64,000 bases of DNA from Zantedeschia hybrid cultivar (lineage: Eukaryota; Streptophyta; Magnoliopsida; Alismatales; Araceae), in the NCBI GenBank assembly GCA_030544215.1, contig JARZZO010000012.1, forward strand, positions 42,323,194-42,387,193. Reading direction: 5' to 3'. Below the pieces are notes generated by a model. The model was given only the letters and a program-made list of their open reading frames with translations, was not told where the DNA came from and did no database searches. This document shows positions 1-11,790 of this stretch, one piece after another. Made by a program: the position numbers and the translations under genes. How positions within the stretch are numbered: the first letter of the stretch is position 1; every line of letters begins with the position of its first letter.

Positions 1-1200
1 TAAAACTGAACACCAACGTCTAAGTGGATTATTACAACCTTTGAAGACCCTGAGTGGAGGTGGGACTATATTACCACTGATTTTGTAGTTGGTCTGCCGA
101 AGACTCAAAGACAACATGATGCTATTTGGGAAATTGTGGATTGTCTTACTAAAACAGCCCACTTCCTACCGATTAATAAGACTTGGTCATTAGATAAGTT
201 TGCTCAGTTGTATATAAATGAGATAGTTTCATTACATGGAGTCCTTATATCAATCATGTCAGAAGAGACCCCAAATTCACACCTAGATTTGGGTAGAGTT
301 TTCAGACTGCAATGGGCACAAATTTGGCATTTACTTCAGCATTTTGTCCTGAATCAAATGGGCAGTCAGAAAGGACAATACAAACATTAGAAGACATATT
401 GAGAGTTTGTAGTTTAGAATGGAGAGGTGATTGCAATGAATATTTACCCTTAATTGAATTTGCCTACAATAATAGTTATCACGGTAGCATTGGCATGGCA
501 CCTTATGAGGCATTATATGGAAGGCCTTGTCAATCCCCATTATGCGGGGATAAAGTTGGTTAAAGGAAACTAATGGGACCTGATCGAATCCAACAATGTG
601 CAGATCATGTGAATGATTTGGCAAAGATCCAAGGCTGCGCAAGATAGATAGAAGAGCTATGCAGACAATCAACATAGACCTTTAGAGTTCCAAGAAGGAG
701 GCAAGGTTTTCTTGAAGGTTTCTCCTACCAAAGGTGTAATGAGGTTTAAGAAGAAGGAAAAATTAAGTCCAAGATTTATTGGACTATTTGAGATTTTAAA
801 CAAGGTAGGGAGTGCTGCCCATCGGTTAGCTTTACCTCCAACATTAGCAGATGTTCATGATGTTTGTCATGTTTCCATGTTGAGGAAATATGTGCCTAAC
901 CCATCTCATATTTTGGACTATTCTCCTTTGGAAATCTGACCAGATATGACAATGCCAGAACACCTAATTCATATTATTGATCAGAAGGAACAAGTGTTGA
1001 GATCCAGAGTTACCCAATGGTAAAAGTAATTTGGCAACATAATACAAGAGCTGAAGCTATTTGGGAACATGAGGAGGATATGCAAGGGCAATTTCCATAC
1101 TTGTTTATTCAATAATGATGTAATGATTCACTTTGGTAATAGAAATGAAGTTATGTGCAATGTGTTTGATGTTTAGTGGTAAACATAGCAAATTTCGAGG
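1..1200 (+). pseudogene. Chromovirus (Ty3/gypsy, Tekay-like) integrase C-terminus and chromodomain, decayed
   Basis: Reading frames on the plus strand recover, in pieces, the end of a Ty3/gypsy polyprotein. The integrase core shows the DCLTKTAHFLPI and SERTIQTLEDILR blocks and the FAYNNSYHGSIGMAPYEALYG segment (about 136-563). The integrase C-terminal domain follows (about 712-939, with HVSMLRKYVPNPSHIL). A chromodomain-like tail lies at about 950-1110, with EHLIHIIDQKEQVLRSRV and a WEHEEDM motif. This order is typical of plant chromoviruses of the Tekay/Del type, where the chromodomain is thought to guide integration into heterochromatin. At least two frame changes and several stops break the reading, and the catalytic SDRD-type aspartate region is scrambled (SEETPNS). 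The element runs off the left edge. Family assignment is firm; the lineage name is inferred. Confidence 0.85.
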
Positions 1201-1212
1201 ACGAAATTTTTA

Positions 1213-1237
1213 TATAAGGGGGTGGGGTGGTGGGGAA
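1213..1237 (+). other. Polypurine tract of the chromovirus
   Basis: A purine-rich, G-rich stretch follows the GAGGACGAAATTTT signature that plant chromoviruses commonly carry between pol and the 3' LTR. It directly precedes TGTAAGACC at 1241, the likely LTR start. A polypurine tract primes plus-strand DNA synthesis. Confidence 0.6.
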
Positions 1238-1240
1238 GGA

Positions 1241-4200
1241 TGTAAGACCTTATGTTAAAAACACCCTAAAATCTTCCCAATGGCTTAATCTAAAATCCTC
1301 CAAAAACCTAGCTTTAAATCCCCTTAAAGAAACTACTGAAATCCTAAAAGTCATGTACCACCGATAAATCCTAAAAAGTATATATGCAATTTCAAAACTT
1401 TAGAGTTTAAAAATAATTGTCAAAAACTTCGCATTTATCTAATTCGATATATGCAAAAAGGACCTATTTGTAAATATAAAAAAGAATATAAGCAGTTCTA
1501 AAAGTTTAGATGTTTTTGTAACAAACATAAAACATAAGGGTTAAAATTAAATTTTACCTAACAACCTAATGGGCCAAATCTTAATTGGCTTATGTTTCTT
1601 AAAAAGTTAAAACTAACTCATTTAAACTCTTAGATAGTAATTTGCTAAGATACTTGAACTCTAATGAAGGGTGCTTAAGGATTTCTTAGCGGATAGTTTA
1701 AGAGATTTAATTGTATGTGTAGCGGTCATAAACTGGTCAAGCGACAATGACCATCCAATCAGATCTTCTGGCTACCCGATAGAATTTGTAAGACCATAAA
1801 TGCCCATGCTAGAGCCTACAAGAGGAAGAAGAGATGTCAGAGGGCCCCCTGGTTCTCTTGGGGAGCAAGCCCTCCGATGCCTAAGTCAGGTTCTGGAAGA
1901 GAGAAGATTTACTGGGGTTCAGTGTAGTATTGAACATACCTTTTACAGGAGAGGGTCAAGGATATATATAAGCCATGCCTCGTGCGACTTCATAGGGGCC
2001 GTTGCCCCTAGGGGGTTCATTGGCCAACGATTCGCGTCCTTTGATCAAAGGGATTATAGGATACTAAGCTGGAAGGAGGGATCTCCTCTCGTGATCGAGG
2101 GAGTAGATAGTGGGGACTTGCCTTAAGTGGGCGGGTTACGCCGTTAGACCGTAAGACCCGCCTGATGGTGAGGAGGAGTTGTAGATCGACCTGGGGGTCT
2201 TCAATCCCTCGGCAATCGGAAGGAAGCGGCCTTTGAGTCCAGGCACCTAGCCTTCCCTTGTTGAAGTGGACTTTGGATTACCGAGAGGGAAGGTTCCTCT
2301 CAATACTCCATAGATACAGCCGAGACATCAGTAGTCTCGAAGCTCACCGATTTATATGTTGGTCTTCTTGGCTTGACTTTCCTGGGACTTGGAGTCCATG
2401 CATTCTAGGTCCCAGCCTTTGGTTTACAAGTCGAGGTACCAAGAGAGCTTACGTAGTACCCTCGTGGAAGTACCTACAGACCGCGGGCCTTGGGCCTTTA
2501 GCTAAAATGGGCATGATTGGGCCAGATCCCAATCGTCCCTTATAAGTATGACTTATAGAATATTTAAACCTTTAAAACCTAGCTTAAGAGGCCCGTAATG
2601 GGCTGTTGTAACAGGCCAGCCCAAGCCCACTTTGAATGGGAAGGGTTTAGCCTCCATGCTCAACTGCCTCTCACCTCTTTATAAGGTGGGAGGTGGCAGC
2701 TCTCGTGGGCACTGTTCGCGTGTGTACTGTAATGCACTGTAGTAGAGAGAGAGAGAAAGAGAGGGAGAGAGAGAAAAGAGGGATAAAAAAATCGAGAAAA
2801 TTCAGGAAATTTTCCAGAAAGTAAGAAAAACCTTCTCCCTTGCCATACCTTGCTCAGAAAATTTCCAAGAAGTGAAGAAGGGCCCCGGTTTGCCATCTCC
2901 AACGCAAGGAACCAGCTGGAGGTGGGGGAACGTCACGGGGTTGTCGGTCCTAGATTGAGGGCTGTGGTGGTTTCCTTTTAAGAGGTAGGAGACCTGCCCT
3001 CTCTTCTTCCCATGTGCCTTGCGATATTTTATTTATTTCTTTGTCTTTTCCAACTCTCTCTCTTGAGAGGGATTCATGCCCTATACAGGGGAGGTGCTGC
3101 CAAAAATTGTTCTGAGTAGGGAGGATTATTTATCATGATTCTAGACAAGAGAAAGGATTATTAGAAGTCTGTTTCACCTATCGCAACATGTCACCATACT
3201 TCATGTTGTATCTTTGCATGCTATGAAGGGTAATTTGATGTATATCATCTCATATTCGGAGATGCCAATTGTTTTCATACTAGGGGTAAATTTTCAGCTA
3301 TAACAAGGGCTATCCTAACACCTTATTGCGCATGTCACATTCCTGTCACAACCAGCAAAATTAAACATAGTAATATAACATAAAAGTTGTGCTTTTTAGA
3401 ACTCTAACAGGAACCTACTAATCAAATCCTCAAGTAAACCTAAAAGTAGGGTCATGGATTTGGGAGCTTCCTCACAGCACCTGTGCATAAAAGGGTTTAA
3501 TCTCTTTAATATTAAATCACTATGCAGCAGCACAAAAATCCACCTTTCCCTTACCTAGAAGTGTAGCATGCTTATACATTAAATATTCACTTAGAAGGTT
3601 AAGACATATCATGTATTGAGTAAAATCAACTTATATTATTAACATGTTTCATCGTGAAATAAGGATAGGAGTTTGAACCACGGTGTGAGTTAAACTTTGC
3701 TTGACATATAGTACCATAATGCAAGGATGTAATTGCATATAGAGTGTTGGAGTATACAAGTGGAGTCATGTAAGGTTTCATATGGATGATATTCATGGTG
3801 TATAAGGGCACTGCTTCTTTATATGTACATATAATACATATATTAACTCGCGAAAAGTGAAGACTGTGAATGGTGGTTTTATAATTGTGGAAGACCGTGA
3901 ATGACCATCCTAAGGCCATATTAATATGTGATAAAATTGTGGATGACCATGCTATACATGACTGTGGAGTTAAACGCCTTTGTTGACTTTTAGGTGGAGA
4001 GATGCCCTCAAGTTCGTTTTCCCTTTTTTTAAACTGGGACCCTCGTCAGGGTGGGGGTCGAGGACTATAGCCCAACTATGAACATGGAGGAGTGTTAGGA
4101 CTTCAGATAACCTTTAAGACTAGATACGGGTCCAATCCCAGCATTTCCTAACTAGGACAGCAAGAGAGCCTCGTTTGTGTGCATACGTGGTTGGTTTCTA

Positions 4201-4870
4201 GACCTCACGATTTTGCGAGCCATGAAGGCCGACTAGTCCTACTGACTTGCCTCACCTTTCGTAACGCCGGTGTCCATTGGGGCAAAAAGGCAAGTGCCTG
4301 GTTGAGTTTTACTCCACCGAGGCGTGATGATCGTGACTAGTGTGTTGGTGACCCTATCGCTTCTGGATTAGTTAGATTGGGTCATTTCTAGAATAAATCA
4401 GATAAAATGACCATATAATGACCCGACCTAGCCAATCCTTTGCCTCTATTTGATGTATATAAAAGAAGAGTTAAGTCTTTTAAACTTATTTGGTATGTTT
4501 ACTAATAAGTATATGTATCTAATTCTGATATAGTGGTGCCTAAGTGTGCTTTGTCGTTTACTTCTATTTGGCATACCGCTTGGTTTACAGTAGCTTGCTT
4601 GCTTGTATTTTAGTTTCATTCATGCACTATAGTAGAATATTCTGACTTAGTTGTTTATCTTCTTGTGAATTTGTCACCATATGTTCGTGGAGAGTAACAG
4701 GGGTCGGGGAGGATCCTATATGAGTTGATCACTCATAGTCACCCTTTCTTTGTTTTGTTTTGTTTTGTGGGGTGGCAGGGTCACGAGGAGCGAGTCGGAG
4801 AAGCATTAACTAAGGCTGTTTGGAGAGGAGACTCATTTGTACAGATTGTGGACAGACGCTTCAGTGTACC
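1241..4870 (+). repeat. Probable chromovirus LTR
   Basis: Non-coding sequence of about 3.6 kb begins with TGTAAGACC immediately after the pol end and polypurine tract. It ends near GTGTACCA just before the Tat-type LTR at 4883. A length of several kb is acceptable for Tekay-type LTRs. A TATA-like TTTATAAGG at 2678 is followed by an AG-rich leader (about 2740-2790), as expected of a U3/R promoter. No second copy is present in the window, so the 3' boundary and even the single-LTR nature are inferred. Short ORFs inside (for example 1800-2126) match nothing I recognise. Confidence 0.5.
2678..2686 (+). promoter_or_regulatory. TATA-like box in chromovirus LTR
   Basis: TTTATAAGG sits in the middle of the LTR, about 60 bases before a GA-rich stretch typical of an LTR transcript leader. 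Assignment is by motif and position only. Confidence 0.35.
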
Positions 4871-4882
4871 ATTGTAGTTTTT

Positions 4883-7597
4883 TGTTGACCCGAAAAATTT
4901 CCATGCATAATAGAATTATTCAATATGCACATGCATATAATTATGCAATGAAAATAACCATACATGACATATGAGCCTATGTTGATGAAAAAAATGAACA
5001 TGCACTCATGTTATAAGCGTCCATGTCAATAAAAAATACATTCATATATGTATGCAAACATGTGAATGTATGTGCATGCATAAGGGAATATAGGGGGCGG
5101 AAATATACCTAGGCAAGATTGCCTCGAAGTGGCTCCTATAAGCTGTCCGAAACAGCCCCAAAATAGCCCCTAGGTGCTGTCCAAAGCAGCCCCGAAAATT
5201 TTTGATGCACTGCCCCACAAACGGCTTGATAGCCTCACCAAATGGGCCCAACAAGAAGCCCACAATGCTGCAGCAAATGGACCAAATAGCTGCGAAAAAG
5301 GGACCCAAATATCTCCTATATATGGGCCTAAAACACCTTCAAAGAACGCTCAATACTAGGCCCAAGGCAGCCCAATAGGAAGTCCAATGGAGGCCCTATA
5401 TGAAGGCCCAATATAGAGTCCAAATGGGCCCAATATCAGTCCATCAAGGGTTAAAATCTGCAGACCCAAATAGAGAAAACCCACAAGTCCACAAAGCACA
5501 AAGGGAAAAAAAATGCATTTCCTCCAAGGGAGGAACTAGTGGGGGGGGTGGTCCCCTCTCTCCCTCTCCTCTATTTTTCAAAATTTAAAAAAAGGGAAAA
5601 GGGGGAGGGGGGGAGAGGGATAATTAATTAGTGGGGTAGGTCATTAATGGGTTCTTAAACACTTAAACACCCCATAGTTAGTGGAGCCTCCACTAAAACC
5701 CCCCATTAAAAAGCCAAGTCATCCCTCTCTCTCAAATTAAGTGGGGAGTGAAAAGGGGGGAAAAAGAAAAAGAGGGGTGAGGAGGAGTCCCCCCCACCGG
5801 TTGCTCAAGACCGGTGGGGGCCAACCGGTGCCCCCCCCCCCCCCAACCGGTTGGGAACCGGTGGGGGGAGGCCCACCGGCCATCTCTCTCTCTCCCCTCT
5901 ACTCCTCTTCAATAAAAAAAAAAAGAAGAAAAGAAAGAGAGAGGAAGGAAATGGTGGGTACCCCCACATCCAAGCTCCCCGGTGGCACCCCCACCGGCTC
6001 CAATTCCAGACCTATAAACACGGGCCCATCTCAACCCATTTGAACACACACAAGGCATACAAGCCCAACCAACACAAGAGCAAGTTCTCTTTGGTTGAAA
6101 ATCCCCAAGGGGAAGTGCTGCCCATTTGAAGCCCGAGTCCGGTGCTCTCACAAGCTCGGGAGCGTGCGTGGAGGAGGCTATGTGTAGTGTTTTTCCTAAG
6201 ATTTTTCCTAAGGGGAAGCTCTGCCGAATTTCTGTTGTAAAATCGCCTTCTTTATAAGGCGGAAATCTGTAGAAATAATGAATGATTATTTTTGTGCAAA
6301 ATGTGTGTATGTGTATGCTCACAAATCTGATAATTAAATAACATTATGTATTATTTTTATAATATACATAGTTAATTTCTTAATCACTCTAAAAACTAAT
6401 TAAAATACATAAACACATAACTAATCGCTCTTGGCCTCACCCCTACACAGGGCTAAACATAGAGCTGATAATTAAATCTTAATATTGAAACACAATTAAA
6501 GTTAAAAATAACTTAAATAAAACCTTACCGCCAATTAATCACTAAAATCTGTGATAGTTAATAAAAAACAGTAAAATAAACATATAAAATCAGAAAACAC
6601 AGTAAAAACCAGTAAAATTCAGGTAAAAGCAGAAAACAAAAATCTGAAAATACATAAACATATAAGCACCTTAAAATATCCTTTACCTACTTAAGGAATT
6701 AATAAGAAATAGCAAGCATAACATAAAAATCAATAAAAATTCAGTAAAACCCAGTAAAAAACTGAAACCTAAATTCGAAATATAAAATTTTCGGAATAAC
6801 CAAACTACCCCCAGATTTTAACCAAATTACAAAAATACCTCCCTCATGATAAAAATCTGCAAAAAATATAGAAAAAACTTAAAAAATGCCAAAATGTCTC
6901 CTATACTCAAAATACCCTCCAAATCCTAATAAGATGAGTAAAATTACCAAAATACCCTTAATATGATAAAAATAAGTAAAAAAAATCCCAGAAAAATATA
7001 AAAATAGACTATAAACCCGATCTGAGGTAAAATTACCAAAATACCCCTGTGACATAAATATGTGCAAAATGATCCTAAAATACATCCTAAGGGTTTTCAA
7101 GTCTCCCTAAGGTGTTAAAAACCTAAAAAGACCTTAATAACCCTAATATAACATAATTACCAAAATACCCCTAGGGTCTTAAACACTTGGAATTAATCCA
7201 AAACAATTGGGAATCAATCCCAAAACCTTTAAGAATGAATCTTAGCATTTAAGAGTCCATCCTAATACCTTGGAACAAATCCAAATATCCTAATACCTTG
7301 GAATAAATCTAAATACCCTAAAGACTTGGGAGAGGCCAAGGATTTAAAAAACTACTTTCACTTGCATGCACGCTGTTGGTAGTGTAGATGGTTTAAAGGG
7401 CATCATCCGGACAGTTAATCAAGAGTTGTTAAGCGGTTGCTCAACGTAATTAATACTGACCGAGGTCAGTGGAGAGAGGTCATATATTCGAATCTTCGCC
7501 TGATCCGAAGTCCTTGAGGGTTAATTCCAAACTCTTATAGCCTAAGAAATAAAATAAATAAAACCGACCTATATTTCTCCAAATAAGCAAAAATATG
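4883..7597 (+). repeat. Tat-type LTR copy A, 3'-truncated
   Basis: It starts with TGTTGACCCGAAAAATT, the same start as the LTRs at 7981 and 46919. It shares their landmarks in order: CCACCGGTT/AACCGGTGG clusters (about 5785-5880), a TATA box (CTATAAAC, 6012), a TCTGCCG leader block, long AT-rich tracts with CAGTAAAA-type repeats, and the ACCGACCTATATTTCTCC segment near 7570. Copies B and C continue another 75-150 bp to their CA end; copy A stops at about 7597, where chromovirus gag resumes. No target duplication is found, so this is a deletion-truncated LTR. A long C run occurs at about 5829. Confidence 0.85.
6012..6019 (+). promoter_or_regulatory. TATA box of LTR A
   Basis: CTATAAAC lies at the position equivalent to the TATAAATA boxes of LTR B (9596) and LTR C (48353), downstream of the ACCGGT-rich cluster. 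It has diverged from the shared sequence. Confidence 0.5.
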
Positions 7598-7980
7598 AGA
7601 AGCATGTTAATTCAAGAGTATGAGAAGAAATTCACAGAGTTGGGAAGATTTGCACCACATATCGTGGAAAATGAAAAAAGGAGGATTAAAAGGTTTAATT
7701 TGGGACTACGGGATCCAATCAGAATGTGAATTACACCTTCAAGGGCCAAGACATTCACAAAACTTGTGCAGTAGAAGAAGAGTATGAAAGGTGGTCGAGT
7801 AAACAAAAGAATCATTTTTCTGCAGCACCACGAAAAGGGAAACAAATCTCTACATTTGTGGGAAGTACATTCAAGAAGCCAAAGTTTAAAAGGTTTCAGC
7901 GAGCCAAGCAAGAGGAGGCCGAGCACCACAGTTGACAAGGTCCTTTACTCAACCACCCATGTCTCAAAGTGTCAACAAGG
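7598..7980 (+). pseudogene. Chromovirus gag fragment, interrupted
   Basis: The plus strand reads EYEKKFTELGRFAPHIVENE followed by RRIKRFNLGLRDPIRM. This is the central region of a Ty3/gypsy gag (retrotransposon gag domain, particle structural protein). A stop follows and the frame then shifts. Basic, low-complexity sequence typical of the gag linker continues to 7980. There the reading is cut by the solo LTR at 7981 and resumes at 11138 with the zinc-knuckle region. The orientation matches the chromovirus pieces to the left, but whether it is the same insertion is not provable here. Confidence 0.8.
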
Positions 7981-8834
7981 TGTTGACCCGAAAAATTCTC
8001 ATGCGAAATAATATTATTTAAGCATGCATATTCACATGATTGTGGAAAAAACTACTACATGGCATATGCTCACATTAATGTGAGCTCATGATATGGAAAA
8101 TATGCGTAGCACATGTTCATATTCGTATGAGACTATATTATGTAAAACAAAAATAAATAAGCATACACTTATGATATGAGCCAAAAAATCAGTCCCACAG
8201 GGCACCAAAACCTGCAGCCCAAAGAGGGAAAATCTTCAAACTCCCAAAGTGGAAAAATTACCCAAAATGGAAAGTGGACCCCCTCTCTCACTTCCCCTTT
8301 TATTTAAATAGGCAAGGAGGAGGGAGGAGAGAGAGAAGAAACCGGTGGGGGGACCCCCCCACCGGTTCCAAGAGAGAAACTGGTTGGGGGGGGAGAGGAA
8401 TTTCCCTCCCTCTTCTCTCTTTTGAAATTCAAAATGGGGGGGGATATTAATTAAAGAGGGTAAAGAGGGGGGAGTTAATGGGTTCCTTAACCCCATTCAC
8501 ACTTGGTTAAAAATCCCACACAAGACCCTCATTTAAACCCCCATCTTAACCCCTTTCACACTTGGCCAAATCAGGAAATTAATGGGCAAAGGCTCATTAA
8601 GAGCCAAAAAGTCAAAAAGACAAAAGAAGAGGGGGAAGGGGAGCACCCCCCACCGGTTTCCCAAAACCGGTGGGGGGTCCAAGGCCGGTGGCCACCCCCA
8701 CCGGTTGGAACCGGTGGGGGTGTCCACCGAACCCCCCCACTTTCCCATTCTCTCCCTTCTCTCACCCCTATTGAATAAAAAAATAAAAATAAAAGAGAAG
8801 GAGAGAGGGAGTAAACGGTGGCACCCCCCACCGT

Positions 8835-9544
8835 CATGGATTGCGGAATCGGCGGGTTCCGATCCAATTCGGGGGGGATTTCACTGTTCCCCCCCACCGA
8901 TTTGAAAAAAAAAAAAAAAACGACCGAAATCGGCCCGAACTGGACCAAATCGGGGCCGGACCGGCCAGATCAGCCGGTCCGGACCCGATCTGGTCCGGTT
9001 CAGGCCGGTCCCGATCCCCCCCTTAAGGTTTAGGGGTTTAGGGTTTAGGGTTTAGGGTTTAAGGGTTTAAGGGTTTAGGGTTTAGGGCTTAGGGTTTTAG
9101 GGTTTTAGGGTTTTAGGGTTTAGGGTTTAGGATTTAGGGTTTTAGGGTTTTAGGGTTTTAGGTTTAGGATTTTAGGTTTAAGGGTTTAAGGGTTTAGGGT
9201 TTAGGGTTTAGGGTTTAGGGTTTAGGGTTTTAGGATTTTAGGGGTTTAGGGTTTTAGGGTTTTGGGTTTTGGGTTTTGGGTTTAGGGTTTTTTATGGATG
9301 TACATGAATTGCATTCATTCTTATTGTACATCAATTGAATAATATGTATGTAATTTTTTCTGTTTTTTTTTTTAAATTTTTTCTGATTTTTCTTGATTTT
9401 TTCTGATTTTTTCTGATTTTTTTTTCTGGCCGAGTCGGACCGACCGGACTGAGTCTGGATCGGCCGACTCGGCCGATCCAGATCAGATCGGGTCGGGATC
9501 GCCGGGTCCCGATTCCCGGTTCCGACCCGATCCGGAATTCCTTG
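8835..9544. mobile_element. Non-autonomous hAT derivative carrying telomere-like repeats
   Basis: It is bounded by a perfect 8-bp target duplication CCCACCGT (8827-8834 and 9545-9552), the hAT signature length. The left end CATGGATTGCGGAATC and the inverted right end CAAGGAATTCCGGATC form imperfect terminal inverted repeats. Both ends match those of the 5.8-kb hAT at 40121-45949. The left about 180 bp (CATGGATTGC and the poly-A-interrupted GATCGG-rich segment) and the right about 250 bp (TTATGGATGTACATGAATT to GGAATTCCTTG) are shared. The interior is replaced by a degenerate TTTAGGG array. It has no coding capacity. LTR copies A and C lack this insertion. Confidence 0.92.
9023..9290 (+). repeat. 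Degenerate TTTAGGG (telomere-like) array
   Basis: About 268 bp are made of TTTAGGG and one-base variants (GGTTTTAGG, GGGTTTAAG, GGGTTTTGG). The plant telomere unit lies in G-strand orientation on the plus strand. The array lies wholly inside the hAT derivative at 8835-9544, between its shared left and right ends, so it is an interstitial array and not a chromosome end. Confidence 0.95.
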
Positions 9545-9595
9545 CCCACCGTGGGCTTCTCCGGTGGCACCCCCCACCGGGCCCAATTTGGGGCC

Positions 9596-9603
9596 TATAA
9601 ATA
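9596..9603 (+). promoter_or_regulatory. TATA box of LTR B
   Basis: TATAAATA within CCTATAAATAGGACCCC is identical to the box in LTR C and similarly placed just downstream of the CACCCCCCACCGG region. It would set the start of the LTR transcript. Confidence 0.75.
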
Positions 9604-11137
9604 GGACCCCATGGTTCCCAATTAAAAGAGAACAAAGGCATATTCCACCCTACATACTAAGGGGGTGGAAAATTTCTAAGGGGAGATTCTGCTGCGTTCA
9701 AGACCAAACTCGGTGTTTCTCACCCGAGTTTGCTGTGTTTTGGAGGATCTTTTCGTCCCGGAGAGCTCTCTTCCTAAGGTTTATTCCTAAAGGAGAAGCT
9801 CTGCCAAATTGTCTCTTGTAAAAGCCTTCTTCATAAGACGAAGTTCTGCTGAAATAAAATTGGCTATTTTCATGTCCAAATGTGTGCCTGTGTGTCATCA
9901 AATTAAATAATTAATACCATGTTTTAATACTTTAATATATATATTTAATTTTCTAATTACTCTAAAAAAATGAATTAAAAATCTGTGCATGCTCTTAACC
10001 TAATCTTGGCCTCACCCCATACATAAATAAGCATAGATTCATGAAAATAATACACTTAAATTAACAATGACTTAAAATACCCCTCATGATTAATTAATTA
10101 ATAAAAACCTATAAAAATTATTCAAAATCAGAAAATCCCTGCAAAAATCAGTAATAATCAGCAAAAATCAGAAACCTAATCTGAAAATCATATAAAACCA
10201 AATATAACTAAAATATCCTTCATATATTTAATTAATTAATAAAAATCAGTAAAATTAATTAAAAATCAGTAAAAATCAGTAAAAATCAGGGAACCAAATC
10301 TGAAAACATAAAATTCCCGAAATAGCCCTAGAACTTAATAAAATTACAAAAATACCTTCACCCACAATAAAAATCTGTAAAAATTACAGAAAATTCTTTA
10401 AAAAATATCTCTTATGCCTAAAATACCCTCCAAACCTTAATAAGATGGGTAAAATTACCAAAATACTCTCAATATGATAAAAATAAATAAAAATCTCAGA
10501 AAAATATAAAAATAGACTCTAAGTCTAATAAACCGATTTAAGGTAAAATGACCAAAATGCCCTTACAACCCAAACATACTTAAAATAACTCTAAAATACC
10601 TCCTAAGTTTTTGAAACCTTCCTAAATCACTAAAACTTATTCCACAAACTTAAAATGACCATAATACCCCTATACCTTCCAACTTGGTATAATTACAAAA
10701 AAATCCTTATGGGTCTAAAATACTTGGAATCAATCCAGATAACTTGGAGTCAATCCAAAACTATATAAACCTATCTTAAACTTGGGTGAGGCCAAGAGCT
10801 TAACCTAAAACATATCTTCATATGCATGTGCTGCCTGTAGTAGTAGTGTTGCATGTTATAAGGGCATCATACGGACGGTTAATCAAGGGTTGTCGAGTGG
10901 TTGCTCGACGTAATTAACGCTGACTAAGGTCAGTGGAGAGAGATCATATACTCGGATCTTCGCCTGATCCGAAGTCCCGGACTCCCTGAGGGCTAATCCC
11001 AAGCTCTCATAGTCCAGTAAATAAAATACATAAAACCGACCTATATTTCTCCAGATAAAACAAAAAAACTTAAAATACGACCGGATCCCTCAAATCCGGT
11101 AGGAGAGAGACATGCTAGGTCAGGTCCCCAACAAACA

Positions 11138-11340
11138 CAAGGCAAGACAAGAAGACATCAAATGCAAGACATGCAACAAGGAAAACCTTACTATTTTGAG
11201 ACACAAGCATGTTTTAGATGTGGGAAGCCATGTCGCACTTCCAAAGAATGAATGCCCTTATCCGCCACCAGCAGTATCTGCAGTAGGAGTCGGAACTTCT
11301 AGAGCAGGACCATCTGAAGTAGGGCACAATCAGGGCTGAG
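11138..11340 (+). pseudogene. Chromovirus gag zinc-knuckle region, decayed
   Basis: After the target duplication, gag resumes. The string CFRCGKPCRTSKE is a degraded CX2CX4HX4C zinc knuckle (RNA binding), with the histidine and final cysteine lost to a small deletion and frame change. A proline/alanine-rich linker follows and ends in a stop at 11337-11339. It is continuous with the gag at 7598-7980 once the solo LTR is removed. Confidence 0.7.
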
Positions 11341-11790
11341 GGTGGCCCCACGACAGGGTATTTGCATTAACTACAACGGAGGCTCTAGTCGTAGATGACA
11401 GTGTGATGGAAGGTACCCCCTAAACTACTAAGAAGGCTCTTATTTCTACTTTCAAAACAAAACAGTTGATTGAAGTGGGTTGTCAAGCTTATTTAGCATC
11501 AGTTGGTAAGACATGATTTTGATAAGGAAACTGAAGAAAAGAAGGTTACTTCGTGTAGTTAAAGAATTCAACAATGTATTTCCTGAATATTTATCTGGTT
11601 TGCCTCCACATCGAGCAATTGAGTTTTCTATTGATTTAGGATCAGGGGCAACACCAATCTCTAAGGCTATAATGATCCAATCCAACCCTTGTGAGGTATT
11701 GTCTGCTTTGTGTCGAGTCCGCACGGTTTTTTCCCCTGAAGGTACCTTACAAGTTATAGATACAAATCTCACATATATAGTCCAGTAACT
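11341..11790 (+). pseudogene. Chromovirus protease-RT linker fragment
   Basis: RVFALTTTEALVVDDSVMEG (about 11357-11415) is the start of a Ty3/gypsy protease region. Further on (11513-11680), EFNNVFPEYLSGLPPHRAIE followed by FSIDLGSGATPISKA is the well-conserved segment just before the reverse transcriptase. The protease core, RT, RNase H and integrase are missing; unrelated sequence begins at about 11670. It is a deletion-scarred remnant of the same element as the gag pieces. Confidence 0.8.

Larger units (their letters stand above)
7981..11137 (+). repeat. Solo LTR of the Tat-type element (copy B)
   Basis: The segment begins TGTTGACCCG and ends AACAAACA. It is flanked by a perfect 5-bp target duplication, CAAGG (7976-7980 and 11138-11142). 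No internal domain is present, so it is a solo LTR left by LTR-LTR recombination. It inserted into a chromovirus gag gene, whose frame continues on both sides. It carries its own TATAAATA box at 9596 and is enlarged by a 710-bp hAT insertion at 8835. Without that insertion it would be about 2.4 kb. Confidence 0.93.

Noticed and set aside
9023..9290. A chromosome end (telomere)
   Set aside because: The array is degenerate and enclosed by hAT ends with a perfect 8-bp duplication and normal sequence on both sides.
4883..11137. LTRs A and B as the two LTRs of one short element with 7598-7980 as its interior
   Set aside because: LTR B has its own perfect CAAGG duplication, and the sequence between is chromovirus gag that continues beyond LTR B.
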